Assembly (NCBI GenBank): GCA_003218345.1
Contig: QHNF01000202.1
Coordinates: forward strand, 1 to 5,409
Direction: 5' to 3'
Length of the DNA stretch: 5,409 bases
Source: Verrucomicrobiota bacterium
Lineage (GTDB): Bacteria > Verrucomicrobiota > Verrucomicrobiia > Chthoniobacterales > UBA10450
The position numbers were made by a program, and so were the translations under genes. Positions 1 through 5,409 of this stretch are shown piece by piece; within the stretch, counting starts at the first letter, position 1, and every line of letters begins with the position of its first letter. A model generated the notes under the pieces. It saw nothing but the letters and a program-made list of their open reading frames with translations, searched no databases and was not told the DNA's origin.

Positions 1-589
1 TGGAAGCGTCAATATAATCCTTGCCCTCTTCTGGATTGATATTAGGAGCGTGTTTGACGTACTTCAAAAAAGACAGCCAATCTTTTTCTGGCACGTATCC
101 CGGCGATATTCCCTCAAATGGATGATCGTATCCAGCCTCTTGTATTAGATCGCAAACTTCGGCAACTTCCTTATCAGATTCCAATCTGTGTCCCTCCGCA
201 CGCGATAGCGCGTGAAAGGGCAGTAAAACCGAATGGTGTTGTTTTAGGATCACAGCGCTTCGCTCAAAGCAGCCCTGGACAGCTTTGGCGCGCTCCTCCT
301 TCTTCGTGTCGGTTAGCGCGTCTAGTTTCCGTCGAAGGCGCATAAAGATTGGATAGGGAGAGACGAACCACCGAACGAGAAACAGGCTCGCTCCAGCTAG
401 TAAAGGAACCGCACCTAGAACAAATGCGTTCATTCGATCCGAGATATGATCGTGAAACCACTGTGGGGAAAACGAAATTAGAATCGCCAGCGTGGCTCCA
501 ACAATGAGAGATACGCATCCACAAATTCGACCTGTCCCTTTTGATGCCCATTTACATCTTTCTGAGAGGTAAGTGATAAAGCTTCGCAT
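1..589 (-). CDS. Two-helix membrane protein of unknown function (3' end beyond the window)
   Basis: The frame stays open from an ATG at 589 down to the window edge, giving 196 codons with no stop, so the C-terminus is missing. The protein begins MRSFITYLSERCKW. It has a hydrophobic segment at about residues 22-40 (CGCVSLIVGATLAILISF), a short loop, and a second one at about 54-76 (NAFVLGAVPLLAGASLFLVRWF). A basic and charged stretch follows (MRLRRKLDALTDTKKEERAK, 83-102), then a soluble domain with natural composition (e.g. EVAEVCDLIQEAGYDHPFEG, 141-160). Two membrane helices with a cytosolic C-terminal domain is the natural reading. I do not recognise the family. The start is uncertain: the ATG has AGG touching it with no spacer, which is a poor ribosome site. 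The frame is also open upstream to a GTG at 694 and a TTG at 706, which would add 35-39 residues (e.g. FVTDFAEQVQRHEEKSAG). That it is a gene is fairly sure; its role is not. Confidence 0.72.
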   Translation of the reverse strand, partial: MRSFITYLSERCKWASKGTGRICGCVSLIVGATLAILISFSPQWFHDHISDRMNAFVLGAVPLLAGASLFLVRWFVSPYPIFMRLRRKLDALTDTKKEERAKAVQGCFERSAVILKQHHSVLLPFHALSRAEGHRLESDKEVAEVCDLIQEAGYDHPFEGISPGYVPEKDWLSFLKYVKHAPNINPEEGKDYIDAS

Positions 590-695
590 CCTAAAAAATA
601 TCGCGTTTTTAATCTTGCGTCTAAGTGATAATCCCGCGCTCTTTTCCTCGTGCCTTTGGACTTGTTCGGCGAAGTCGGTCACGAATCTTTGCACA

Positions 696-845
696 ATGCA
701 TCTCAATCATTTCACCAGCTTCACCGTAAACGCAGATCATAGCATCATGCGAACGGCTGTAGAACTTGGCGTATCCGATTGCATTGCTCACTGCGTCCTA
801 CTCGCCATACCACAGACCGAATGGAGGCGAATCGGAGATTAGATC
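696..845 (-). pseudogene. Remnant of a small conserved hypothetical gene, interrupted by a stop
   Basis: One minus-strand frame reads DLISDSPPFGLWYGE, then a TAG stop at 800-798, then DAVSNAIGYAKFYSRSH and, further on, VYGEAGEMIEMH. From memory this resembles a short conserved hypothetical family with the pattern PPFG.LWYGE.(D/N)AVSNAIGYAKF.SRSH(D/N)AVIRVYD.AGNVIETHEH.GDFKE. No function is known to me. Here the family pattern spans an internal stop, and after MIEMH the frame diverges into a basic tail ending at a TAG at 623-621. The final acidic GDFKE-like part appears instead in another frame (VTDFAEQ, about 691-671), which suggests a frameshift. No convincing start codon or ribosome site precedes the DLISDSPPFG part. 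An alternative is a short real gene starting at GTG 791 (57 codons). I favour a decayed copy. The family match has not been searched. Confidence 0.5.
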
Positions 846-862
846 GACGCCGCAGCTGACGT

Positions 863-1387
863 TTACGGGGTCAGAAAAATCTTACCCGTGTAAGGATCTT
901 TCACTGCGGTCCCACTCGGAAATCCGCGAACATCGATGTAACCGCTGTCCGGCTCGAATGGACTCATAACGAAGCCTAGCCTGCCGGGCACCGGACTTCC
1001 GTAAAGCAGGCCGTTCTTTCCTTCTTTTGTAGCCGAAGCTGCCTTTGCCGTGCGTGTGTTGTGTCGATCCGGCGGCCTGGTCACTATGCCGTCGGAACTC
1101 GCATGACTCGACGCATCGCTAGACACGGCATCTTCATTCTGCTTACCACTGCTCCGATGGGACCGCGGCTTCTGTTTCGAGTGCGTGACCGAGTGGCGGA
1201 GCGCTCTAAAAAAATCCAGGAACGGTCCCGCTTCCGCCGCTTGCGTTGCGATCAGCATAGCCAAGATCGACACCGGAACGATAAGTCTGCGTAACGGCCA
1301 TTTCACAGCAATGACCGCTAACGTGACCAATCCCATAATAGCCCACTTGTTTGGTTTGGAATGCTTCACGTCCGGCGATTGTTCCAT
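863..1387 (-). CDS. Small exported or membrane-anchored protein with conserved C-terminal tail
   Basis: This 174-residue protein has a charged start (MEQSPDVKHSKPNKW), a hydrophobic stretch at 16-29, a basic turn (KWPLRR), and a second hydrophobic stretch at 35-50 ending ATQAAEA-G. The last part looks like a signal peptidase I site after residue 53. Export or anchoring in the inner membrane is therefore likely. Residues about 61-125 form a low-complexity linker rich in Ser, His, Lys and Arg, probably disordered. The last 45 residues (from YGSPVPGRLGFV, through YIDVRGFPSGTAVKDPY, to GKIFLTP) are compact. I recall similar tails on short exported proteins of Verrucomicrobiota, with no known function. 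The ATG at 1387 is supported by a GAAGG ribosome site (1397-1393 on this strand) spaced 5 bases. It is divergent from the peptidase gene at 1595, sharing a 207-base intergenic region. Confidence 0.72.
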   Translation of the reverse strand: MEQSPDVKHSKPNKWAIMGLVTLAVIAVKWPLRRLIVPVSILAMLIATQAAEAGPFLDFFRALRHSVTHSKQKPRSHRSSGKQNEDAVSSDASSHASSDGIVTRPPDRHNTRTAKAASATKEGKNGLLYGSPVPGRLGFVMSPFEPDSGYIDVRGFPSGTAVKDPYTGKIFLTP

Positions 1388-1392
1388 CCCTG

Positions 1393-1397
1393 CCTTC
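1393..1397 (-). promoter_or_regulatory. Ribosome binding site of the small exported protein
   Basis: On the minus strand the sequence is GAAGG followed by five bases (CAGGG) and the ATG at 1387. This supports that start over other in-frame possibilities. Confidence 0.55.
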
Positions 1398-1594
1398 GCA
1401 TGTCATGCGCTCTCAGGTCGTAAACGTGGCTTCTACGCGCCCAAAAGAAGTCTTGAACTTGAGTTCCCAAATCATGTAAAAGTCCCAGAACCAACGCAGA
1501 CGGTAGTAAGCCGTCGCGAGACATCAAATGACAACCCCGGAAATTGCGCGCCCTGTAATCGGACGCGCTTTCCAAATCAAATTCGTTTTGAACA

Positions 1595-2410
1595 ATGAAA
1601 AAATTGGCAAGAAACAGTAAACGTCCCGGCTTCGGCTGGATGCCGGATCTTCCCGATAACCGTGATCATCTTTACTCCGCGCCGATGGCAAAGCTCGGTC
1701 CGCTTCCGAGCAGAGTTAGTCTGCGGAGGCACTGTCCGAAAGTTTACAATCAGGGACAAATTGGCTCTTGCACTGCCAACGCAATCGCCGCGGCCATCGA
1801 GTTCGATCGCAAGAAACAAAAACTTTCCGACTTTATTCCATCACGCCTCTTCATTTATTATAACGAGCGAAGTATTGAGCACAGTGTGCCGCTCGATAAC
1901 GGCGCGGAGATTCGGGACGGGATAAAGAGCGTCGGCAAGCAGGGCGCTTGTCCGGAAACCGAGTGGCCTTATGACGATACCCCAGCTGATTCGAACACAA
2001 ACCTCTGGCCATCTGGCGCCAAGCCCAGACAGAAGCCGCCGAAATCCTGTTACACGGATGCAAAAAAATTCCGTGCGGTGAGTTATCAGCGGGTGGACCG
2101 CATGCTCTCACAGATGAAGGGGTGTCTCGCAGACGGCTATCCATTCGTTTTTGGCTTTACCGTGTACGACAGTTTCGAGAGCGCGGAAGTAGCCAGGACA
2201 GGCCTGTTGCAAATGCCTGCGCCTAGAGAGGGAGTCATTGGCGGTCATGCCGTCCTTGCAGTTGGTTACGACGATAAGACCCAGCGCTTTCTGGTGCGCA
2301 ATTCATGGGGCACAGGCTGGGGCAAGAGAGGCTATTTCACCATGCCCTACTCTTATTTGCTCACCGACAATCTTTCAGACGATTTTTGGACGATTCGCCT
2401 CGTGCATTAA
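1595..2410 (+). CDS. Papain-like cysteine peptidase (family C1)
   Basis: A 271-residue protein predicted to hydrolyse peptide bonds by a Cys-His-Asn mechanism. The catalytic set is visible. Gln53 (oxyanion hole) and Cys59 lie in YNQGQIGSCTANA, with the papain spacing of six residues between Gln and Cys. His218 is in GGHAVLAVGYD and Asn236 in VRNSWGTGWGKRGYF. These are the standard C1A signatures. The N-terminus carries GFGWMPDLPDNRDHLY, a lead-in common to bacterial stand-alone C1 peptidases, which supports the ATG at 1595. There is no inhibitory propeptide of the eukaryotic type and no recognisable signal peptide, so the mature enzyme is nearly the whole chain and its location is unclear. 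No Shine-Dalgarno sequence is evident before the ATG. The alpha/beta hydrolase gene follows 20 bases after the stop, so the two are probably co-transcribed. The enzyme class is sure; the substrate is unknown. Confidence 0.93.
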   Translation: MKKLARNSKRPGFGWMPDLPDNRDHLYSAPMAKLGPLPSRVSLRRHCPKVYNQGQIGSCTANAIAAAIEFDRKKQKLSDFIPSRLFIYYNERSIEHSVPLDNGAEIRDGIKSVGKQGACPETEWPYDDTPADSNTNLWPSGAKPRQKPPKSCYTDAKKFRAVSYQRVDRMLSQMKGCLADGYPFVFGFTVYDSFESAEVARTGLLQMPAPREGVIGGHAVLAVGYDDKTQRFLVRNSWGTGWGKRGYFTMPYSYLLTDNLSDDFWTIRLVH

Positions 2411-2430
2411 CCACCAACCTGTTTAACAAG

Positions 2431-3432
2431 ATGCCAAAGTATTGGATGGTAAATAACCGAAGCCAGGGCGGCGTTGGACCTGACGTCAGCACCGATGGCA
2501 TGACTTATTGGGTCAGCGACAAACAACCGCTCACCGATATCAAGAACTGGCGGAAAGTTACCGCTGCCAACTTTCAGAAGCTGCTGGTCGCGGCGTCGGA
2601 TAAGTTTCCAAAATATGACCAGGCAGAGAACGAGAAACAAAGTCACGTCACAATTCTTATTCATGGTTACAACCAAACGTTTGCAAAAGCCGCAGCGTTT
2701 TATGAGAAGCTTTGTGGTCAACTTTTTGACGGCCCGGATAGTCTCGGGCTTTGCATCCTGTATGACTGGCCATCCCGCGGCAGCATTCTGGGCTATGAGC
2801 CTGATCGTTCGCACGCGCGCCTGTGCGCCCGCGATTTAACAGACGTGTTAAGCGCACTATTCGATTGGCTGACTAAGAAACAACAGCAGACCATAAACAA
2901 TCCTGCAAAAGCCTGTAAGGCCAAGGTATCCCTGATCTCTCACAGCATGGGCAACTATGTCGTGCAGAAAGCAATGGCCGCTGCCTGGACACGTAAGAAT
3001 CAGCCACTGCTCGTTAGTCTAATCAATCAACTGCTAATGGTCGCAGCGGATGTTGACAGCGATTTGTTCGACGAAGGAGCACCTGATAACGACGATGGCA
3101 GCGCTGTGGCTAATCTCACCTATCGGATCACTGCGCTTTACACTGGACGCGACACTGTCCTCGGTGCGTCTGCGGGTCTGAAGCATTTCGGCATGCGACG
3201 CCTTGGTCGAAGCGGTCTTCCGCATCACCCGCCACTGGCAGAACCGTCGTTGCCAACAGATAATGTTTGGGACGTGGATTGCTCGAGCTTCTTCAAGTCG
3301 GACGTCGGAGACATTCACGGCGCCTATTTCCTTACCGATGGCACGCTCAATCTAATGCGGCACATTCTGCGCGGCCTCGATCGCGGTGTCCTGGAAACGC
3401 TTGGATATACCAAAGGCACCGCCTGGCCGTGA
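2431..3432 (+). CDS. DUF900-type alpha/beta hydrolase (serine hydrolase)
   Basis: A 333-residue protein with an alpha/beta-hydrolase fold of the DUF900 kind (PF05990 by recall). The strand and oxyanion motif ILIHGYNQTF is at 75-84. YDWPSRGSILGYEPDRSHAR (111-130) matches the 'F.WPS.G...GY..D...A' block typical of the family. The nucleophile elbow is SHSMG (170-174), with Ser172 as nucleophile. LMVAADVDSDLFD lies at 202-214. The likely acid is Asp241 in LYTGRDTVLG, and the likely catalytic His is His296 in DIHGAYF. The reaction is probably hydrolysis of an ester or amide; the substrate is unknown. The frame is open upstream to an ATG at 2305, but that would overlap the peptidase gene. The protein-like start MPKYWMVNNR at 2431 fits far better, although its ribosome site is weak. 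The preceding stop lies 20 bases away, so translational coupling is possible. No signal peptide is seen. Confidence 0.88.
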   Translation: MPKYWMVNNRSQGGVGPDVSTDGMTYWVSDKQPLTDIKNWRKVTAANFQKLLVAASDKFPKYDQAENEKQSHVTILIHGYNQTFAKAAAFYEKLCGQLFDGPDSLGLCILYDWPSRGSILGYEPDRSHARLCARDLTDVLSALFDWLTKKQQQTINNPAKACKAKVSLISHSMGNYVVQKAMAAAWTRKNQPLLVSLINQLLMVAADVDSDLFDEGAPDNDDGSAVANLTYRITALYTGRDTVLGASAGLKHFGMRRLGRSGLPHHPPLAEPSLPTDNVWDVDCSSFFKSDVGDIHGAYFLTDGTLNLMRHILRGLDRGVLETLGYTKGTAWP

Positions 3433-3525
3433 GCCGCAATAAGTAAAGGCGAATGCGACTACGGCGATTCGTTAATTACCCGGCCGTATGTTCAAGTGAA
3501 TGGAATATGATGCGCATGTATTGGT

Positions 3526-3695
3526 CGCCTCGCCCTCTCTCGCCCTTTGGGAGAGACGGACGCGGCAGCGCCAGTGAGGGCAAAGGAGTGGGTTTAGGAG
3601 AGGGCGAGGGTGAGGGCTTGCCGAGAATAATTGACGCGCGAACGCTTCAAACCCCTCACCTTGGTCCTCTCCCTTTGTCCAAGGGGAGAGGCGAA
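3526..3695. repeat. GC-rich palindromic intergenic repeat (REP-like, two hairpins)
   Basis: The 282-base gap between the hydrolase and amidase genes is filled largely by a purine/pyrimidine-biased repeat. A perfect 11-base inverted pair, CCTCGCCCTCT (3528-3538) and AGAGGGCGAGG (3599-3609), encloses a 60-base loop. A second hairpin pairs CCTCTCCC (3666-3673) with GGGAGAGG (3684-3691) and extends by AAGG/CCTT with one bulged G. This composition is typical of REP- or MITE-like elements scattered between genes in several bacterial groups. It carries open frames on both strands, but these read as low-complexity Gly/Glu/Arg or Leu/Ser/Pro text and are not coding. It could end transcription after the alpha/beta hydrolase or stabilise message ends; no U-run follows, so it is not a classical terminator. 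Confidence 0.75.
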
Positions 3696-3704
3696 AGAAT
3701 CAGC

Positions 3705-3709
3705 GAAGG
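3705..3709 (+). promoter_or_regulatory. Ribosome binding site deciding the amidase start
   Basis: GAAGG lies five bases before the ATG at 3715. The longer in-frame reading from 3631 would translate repeat sequence (PLTLVLSLCPRGE), so this site settles the start at 3715. Confidence 0.6.
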
Positions 3710-3714
3710 CTAGT

Positions 3715-4836
3715 ATGCCACCACGCAAACGCAGATTAAGATCGCGCAAGCCAGCTACCGGGCGTTCGCCGCAAAAGCCTCGCGTTACGACGAGGGCGAA
3801 ATCTCCGCCACGAAAGTCGCGGTCGAAGTCACCGAAAAAGGTCGGCGCAGTACCGCCATTACCAGCGCAGCCTGAGGAAATTCTTTTTCGTGTGGAAGGC
3901 AAAATGTCCACTTTCGGCGGGCCGCACGATTTAGGGATGAGTCCCGACGAAGGCCTTGCGCTCTTTAGCAATGCCGATCTCAAGGATCCCAGGTACTCAT
4001 ATTTGTTTCTACCGGCCCCACCTCCTGGCACGAGCGGCCTTGGGCGCCGACTTAACCCCGATCAATATTATTTCGCTTGTCGTTGGAATTACGCCGACAC
4101 GCCGAGGGAGTTTTTGCGACGCGCTCTTGCCCGCGTGGAAAATCCGGCCAATGGCCGCACAGCCGATGCCCGGCCGGTTGACTGGGGACCGCATCCTTCC
4201 ACCGGACGTGTTGCGGATTTATCGCCAGGCCTTGCCGCCGCGCTCGGGCTAAACACAGACGACGTCGTTAAGATAACAATTTCTGCGCGACGAGCCATAC
4301 CGGTAAAGCCCACCCTGAGCATGAAGCGGGCCGGCCATGGCAGCAGTAATCCGCACGCAAAACCGGCAATCAAACAGTTCATTAAGAGCCCAAATTGTTC
4401 GTGCCGTAACGGCGCGAGGATTGACAAGATTGTCTTGCATTGCACCGAAGGCTCACTTGCGAGCGCCTTAGCAGAATTTCAGAAAGCCGATGGCCGCCAA
4501 GTCTCTGCGCATTACGTGATCGATCGCAACGGCGACATTTACCAGATGGTAAGCGATAGCGATCGTTCGAATCATTGTATGGGCGCGAACCAAAACTCCA
4601 TCGGCATCGAGCATGTCGCCGGTGAAACCGATCCGCTCACTGCGCCGCAGGCAGCCGCTTCTGCAGCGCTCATTCGCTGGTTGCTTCAGCAATACCAGAT
4701 CCCACGCACAAATATTTTCGGACATGATTTCGCGCCCGGCTACAGCCGACCCGGCGGAACCAGCTGCCCCGACAAGCTCTTCGGCGCGACGCATGATCAA
4801 AGAACGATCGCTGCCTGGGTGGAAGCCAATGTATAA
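3715..4836 (+). CDS. Zinc N-acetylmuramoyl-L-alanine amidase with RlpA-like barrel domain
   Basis: A 373-residue protein predicted to cut the amide bond between muramic acid and L-alanine in peptidoglycan. The C-terminal Amidase_2/PGRP domain spans about 234-373. Likely zinc ligands are His242 (IVLHCTEGS), His337 (IFGHDFAPG) and Cys351 (TSCPDKLF), the His-His-Cys set of T7 lysozyme and PGRPs. SAHYVIDRNGDIYQMV (264-279) and NSIGIEH with Glu299 are also family signatures. Before it, about 120-190, CRWNYADTPREFLRRALARV, PVDWGP and TGRVADLSPGLAAALGL resemble the double-psi beta-barrel of RlpA-type proteins. Residues 61-85 (GKMSTFGGPHDLGMSPDEG) lead into that domain. The N-terminus (1-43) is very basic with repeated SP(P/K)(R/K) motifs and no signal peptide. 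The gene is preceded by the palindromic repeat, so it may be transcribed separately from the two genes before it. The amidase call is firm; the barrel is inferred from sequence pattern. Confidence 0.92.
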   Translation: MPPRKRRLRSRKPATGRSPQKPRVTTRAKSPPRKSRSKSPKKVGAVPPLPAQPEEILFRVEGKMSTFGGPHDLGMSPDEGLALFSNADLKDPRYSYLFLPAPPPGTSGLGRRLNPDQYYFACRWNYADTPREFLRRALARVENPANGRTADARPVDWGPHPSTGRVADLSPGLAAALGLNTDDVVKITISARRAIPVKPTLSMKRAGHGSSNPHAKPAIKQFIKSPNCSCRNGARIDKIVLHCTEGSLASALAEFQKADGRQVSAHYVIDRNGDIYQMVSDSDRSNHCMGANQNSIGIEHVAGETDPLTAPQAAASAALIRWLLQQYQIPRTNIFGHDFAPGYSRPGGTSCPDKLFGATHDQRTIAAWVEANV

Positions 4837-4842
4837 GGTGAA

Positions 4843-4876
4843 CTCCTCATCCTCATGCTCCTGCTCATGCTCATGG
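4843..4876. repeat. Degenerate hexanucleotide tandem repeat (CTCATG/CTCCTG)
   Basis: Just after the amidase stop the sequence repeats CTC-ATG and CTC-CTG units about five times with small variations. On the minus strand it would read as alternating acidic and His/Gln residues (DHEHEQEHEDEE) in an open frame that runs antisense through the amidase gene. That frame has no independent support as a gene. The repeat is probably a simple-sequence tract in intergenic DNA. Confidence 0.65.
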
Positions 4877-4916
4877 TCCCAATCGCCCAACCTGATGGCG
4901 TCTGTCAATTGTGTGA

Positions 4917-4945
4917 TTGCTTTCCTTTCGTCGAGTTCCTAGAAT
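4917..4945 (+). promoter_or_regulatory. Possible sigma-70-type promoter of the lipoprotein gene
   Basis: TTGCTT (4917-4922) and TAGAAT (4940-4945) are separated by 17 bases. The -10 element matches TATAAT at five of six positions; the -35 is weak (three of six). Transcription would begin near 4952, leaving a leader of about 25 bases. Prediction by eye only. Confidence 0.35.
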
Positions 4946-4970
4946 CGGCGCTGCTGTAAAACGAAAGGAA
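4922..4970. repeat. Perfect 10-base inverted repeat spanning the promoter and ribosome site
   Basis: TTCCTTTCGT at 4922-4931 is the exact reverse complement of ACGAAAGGAA at 4961-4970, with 29 bases between. The right arm contains the ribosome binding site AAAGGA of the lipoprotein gene, and the left arm lies between the candidate -35 and -10 elements. It could be a paired operator for a dimeric regulator. In a transcript reading through from the amidase gene it could be a hairpin that hides the ribosome site. Chance cannot be excluded. Confidence 0.5.
4964..4969 (+). promoter_or_regulatory. Ribosome binding site of the lipoprotein gene
   Basis: AAAGGA is placed seven bases before the ATG at 4977, close to ideal spacing, and it fixes that start. 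Confidence 0.7.
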
Positions 4971-4976
4971 TCAGCT

Positions 4977-5409
4977 ATGCGTTTTTCGATCTGTGTTGCA
5001 ATTAGTTTCTTCATTGCTGCTTGTGCCCAACAGCCCACAACCCAAGGCCCGACACCTCCCCAACCTGTCCAATGCCCCGGCTTGACATCGCCCAATCAGC
5101 AGCTCCGGGCTTGTGTGTTATCCGTTGGAAAACATCCCAACCCTCCATTCAATGAATCGCGAGTTGAGATTCGCAATATGAAAGGCACCGTCCTCGCGAC
5201 CAAGGACTTTAAGTCTCCCGATGGCGAGCACGGCCGCAACGTTCAGAAGATGGAGTGGTCATCCGATTCGCAGTTCTTCGTTTTCAGCACGGCAAGTAGC
5301 GGCGGACACTCGCCCTGGTATTGGCAGACTTACTTTTACGATGGCAAACGGAAAACATTCAAAGAAGTGGACGACTTCACAGGTCCCGTCATCAAACGAA
5401 ACTTCAAAT
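4977..5409 (+). CDS. Probable lipoprotein with beta-propeller-like sequence (3' end beyond the window)
   Basis: The frame is open from the ATG at 4977 to the window edge, 144 codons without a stop. The N-terminus MRFSICVAISFFIAAC is a short signal sequence ending in a lipobox-like IAAC, so Cys16 may be lipidated and the protein attached to a membrane outside the cytoplasm. A Gln/Pro/Thr-rich spacer (17-40) follows. Then comes a beta-rich domain: RVEIRNMKGTVLATKDF (62-78) and MEWSSDSQFFVFSTASSGG (92-110). The 'W(S)xDSQFFVFS' pattern is like one blade of a TolB/WD40-type propeller. I do not recognise a specific family and give no function. It has a good ribosome site and a candidate promoter of its own, 140 bases after the amidase gene, and could also be read from the amidase transcript. 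Cys33 and Cys46 could form a disulphide. Confidence 0.8.
   Translation, partial: MRFSICVAISFFIAACAQQPTTQGPTPPQPVQCPGLTSPNQQLRACVLSVGKHPNPPFNESRVEIRNMKGTVLATKDFKSPDGEHGRNVQKMEWSSDSQFFVFSTASSGGHSPWYWQTYFYDGKRKTFKEVDDFTGPVIKRNFK

Noticed and set aside
264..551. Minus-strand frame of 95 codons at the left end
   Set aside because: It overlaps the longer open membrane-protein frame on the same strand, which has clear transmembrane segments; this one has irregular, Ser/Arg-rich text.
573..842. Plus-strand frame of 89 codons over the decayed gene
   Set aside because: The conserved-looking text is on the minus strand; this frame reads as random sequence and has no ribosome site.
1453..1480. Possible promoter TTGAAC-16-TGTAAA before the peptidase gene
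   Set aside because: The -10 match is poor and the site is over 110 bases from the start codon. The 207-base divergent region must hold promoters, but I cannot place them.
1185..1598. Plus-strand frame of 137 codons running up to the peptidase gene
   Set aside because: It is antisense to the exported protein for half its length, then runs through intergenic DNA with no domain-like pattern.
2305..2430. Longer start for the alpha/beta hydrolase inside the peptidase gene
   Set aside because: The extension is the shifted reading of the peptidase's conserved NSWG region, and the family-like start is MPKYWM at 2431.
3453..3713. Open frame of 86 codons across the intergenic repeat
   Set aside because: It consists of low-complexity translation of the repeat (Gly/Glu runs) and lacks protein-like features.
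3631..3714. Upstream in-frame extension of the amidase gene (28 extra residues)
   Set aside because: The added text comes from the palindromic repeat, whereas the ATG at 3715 has a well-spaced GAAGG ribosome site.
4468..4908. Minus-strand frame of 146 codons antisense to the amidase
   Set aside because: It overlaps the strongly supported amidase domain on the other strand, and its acidic/His start is only the hexanucleotide repeat.

Overview
This window looks like chromosomal sequence from a free-living, moderately GC-rich bacterium. The best guess is a soil Verrucomicrobiota of the Chthoniobacterales type. That placement is an inference from protein style: a small exported protein with a 'PVPGRLGFV...YIDVRGFPSGTAVKDPYTGKIFL' tail, the DUF900-like hydrolase, and GC-rich palindromic and hexanucleotide intergenic repeats. 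There are no rRNA or tRNA genes, no CRISPR array, no transposase and no phage structural gene.

Left part (1-1387), all on the minus strand. A two-helix membrane protein of unknown function runs off the left edge. Next is a decayed small conserved gene, still readable but interrupted by a stop codon. Last is a small exported protein with a Ser/His/Lys-rich linker and a conserved C-terminal tail.

Middle part (1595-4836), all on the plus strand. There are three hydrolase genes: a papain-like (C1) cysteine peptidase, a DUF900-type alpha/beta serine hydrolase only 20 bases downstream, and a zinc N-acetylmuramoyl-L-alanine amidase carrying an RlpA-like barrel. The amidase is separated from the second gene by a 282-base gap holding a GC-rich palindromic repeat. 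Catalytic residues are visible in all three. The products target a peptide bond, probably an ester or amide, and the peptidoglycan stem linkage. None has an obvious signal peptide.

Right part (4837-5409). A short degenerate hexanucleotide repeat is followed by a compact promoter region containing a perfect 10-base inverted repeat. A probable lipoprotein gene with beta-propeller-like sequence then runs off the right edge.

Most of the annotation is standard. The points most worth a second look are the hydrolase trio, the unusual architecture of the amidase, the inverted repeat that includes the ribosome binding site of the lipoprotein gene, and the overlap between the decayed gene and the possible upstream start of the left-edge membrane protein.
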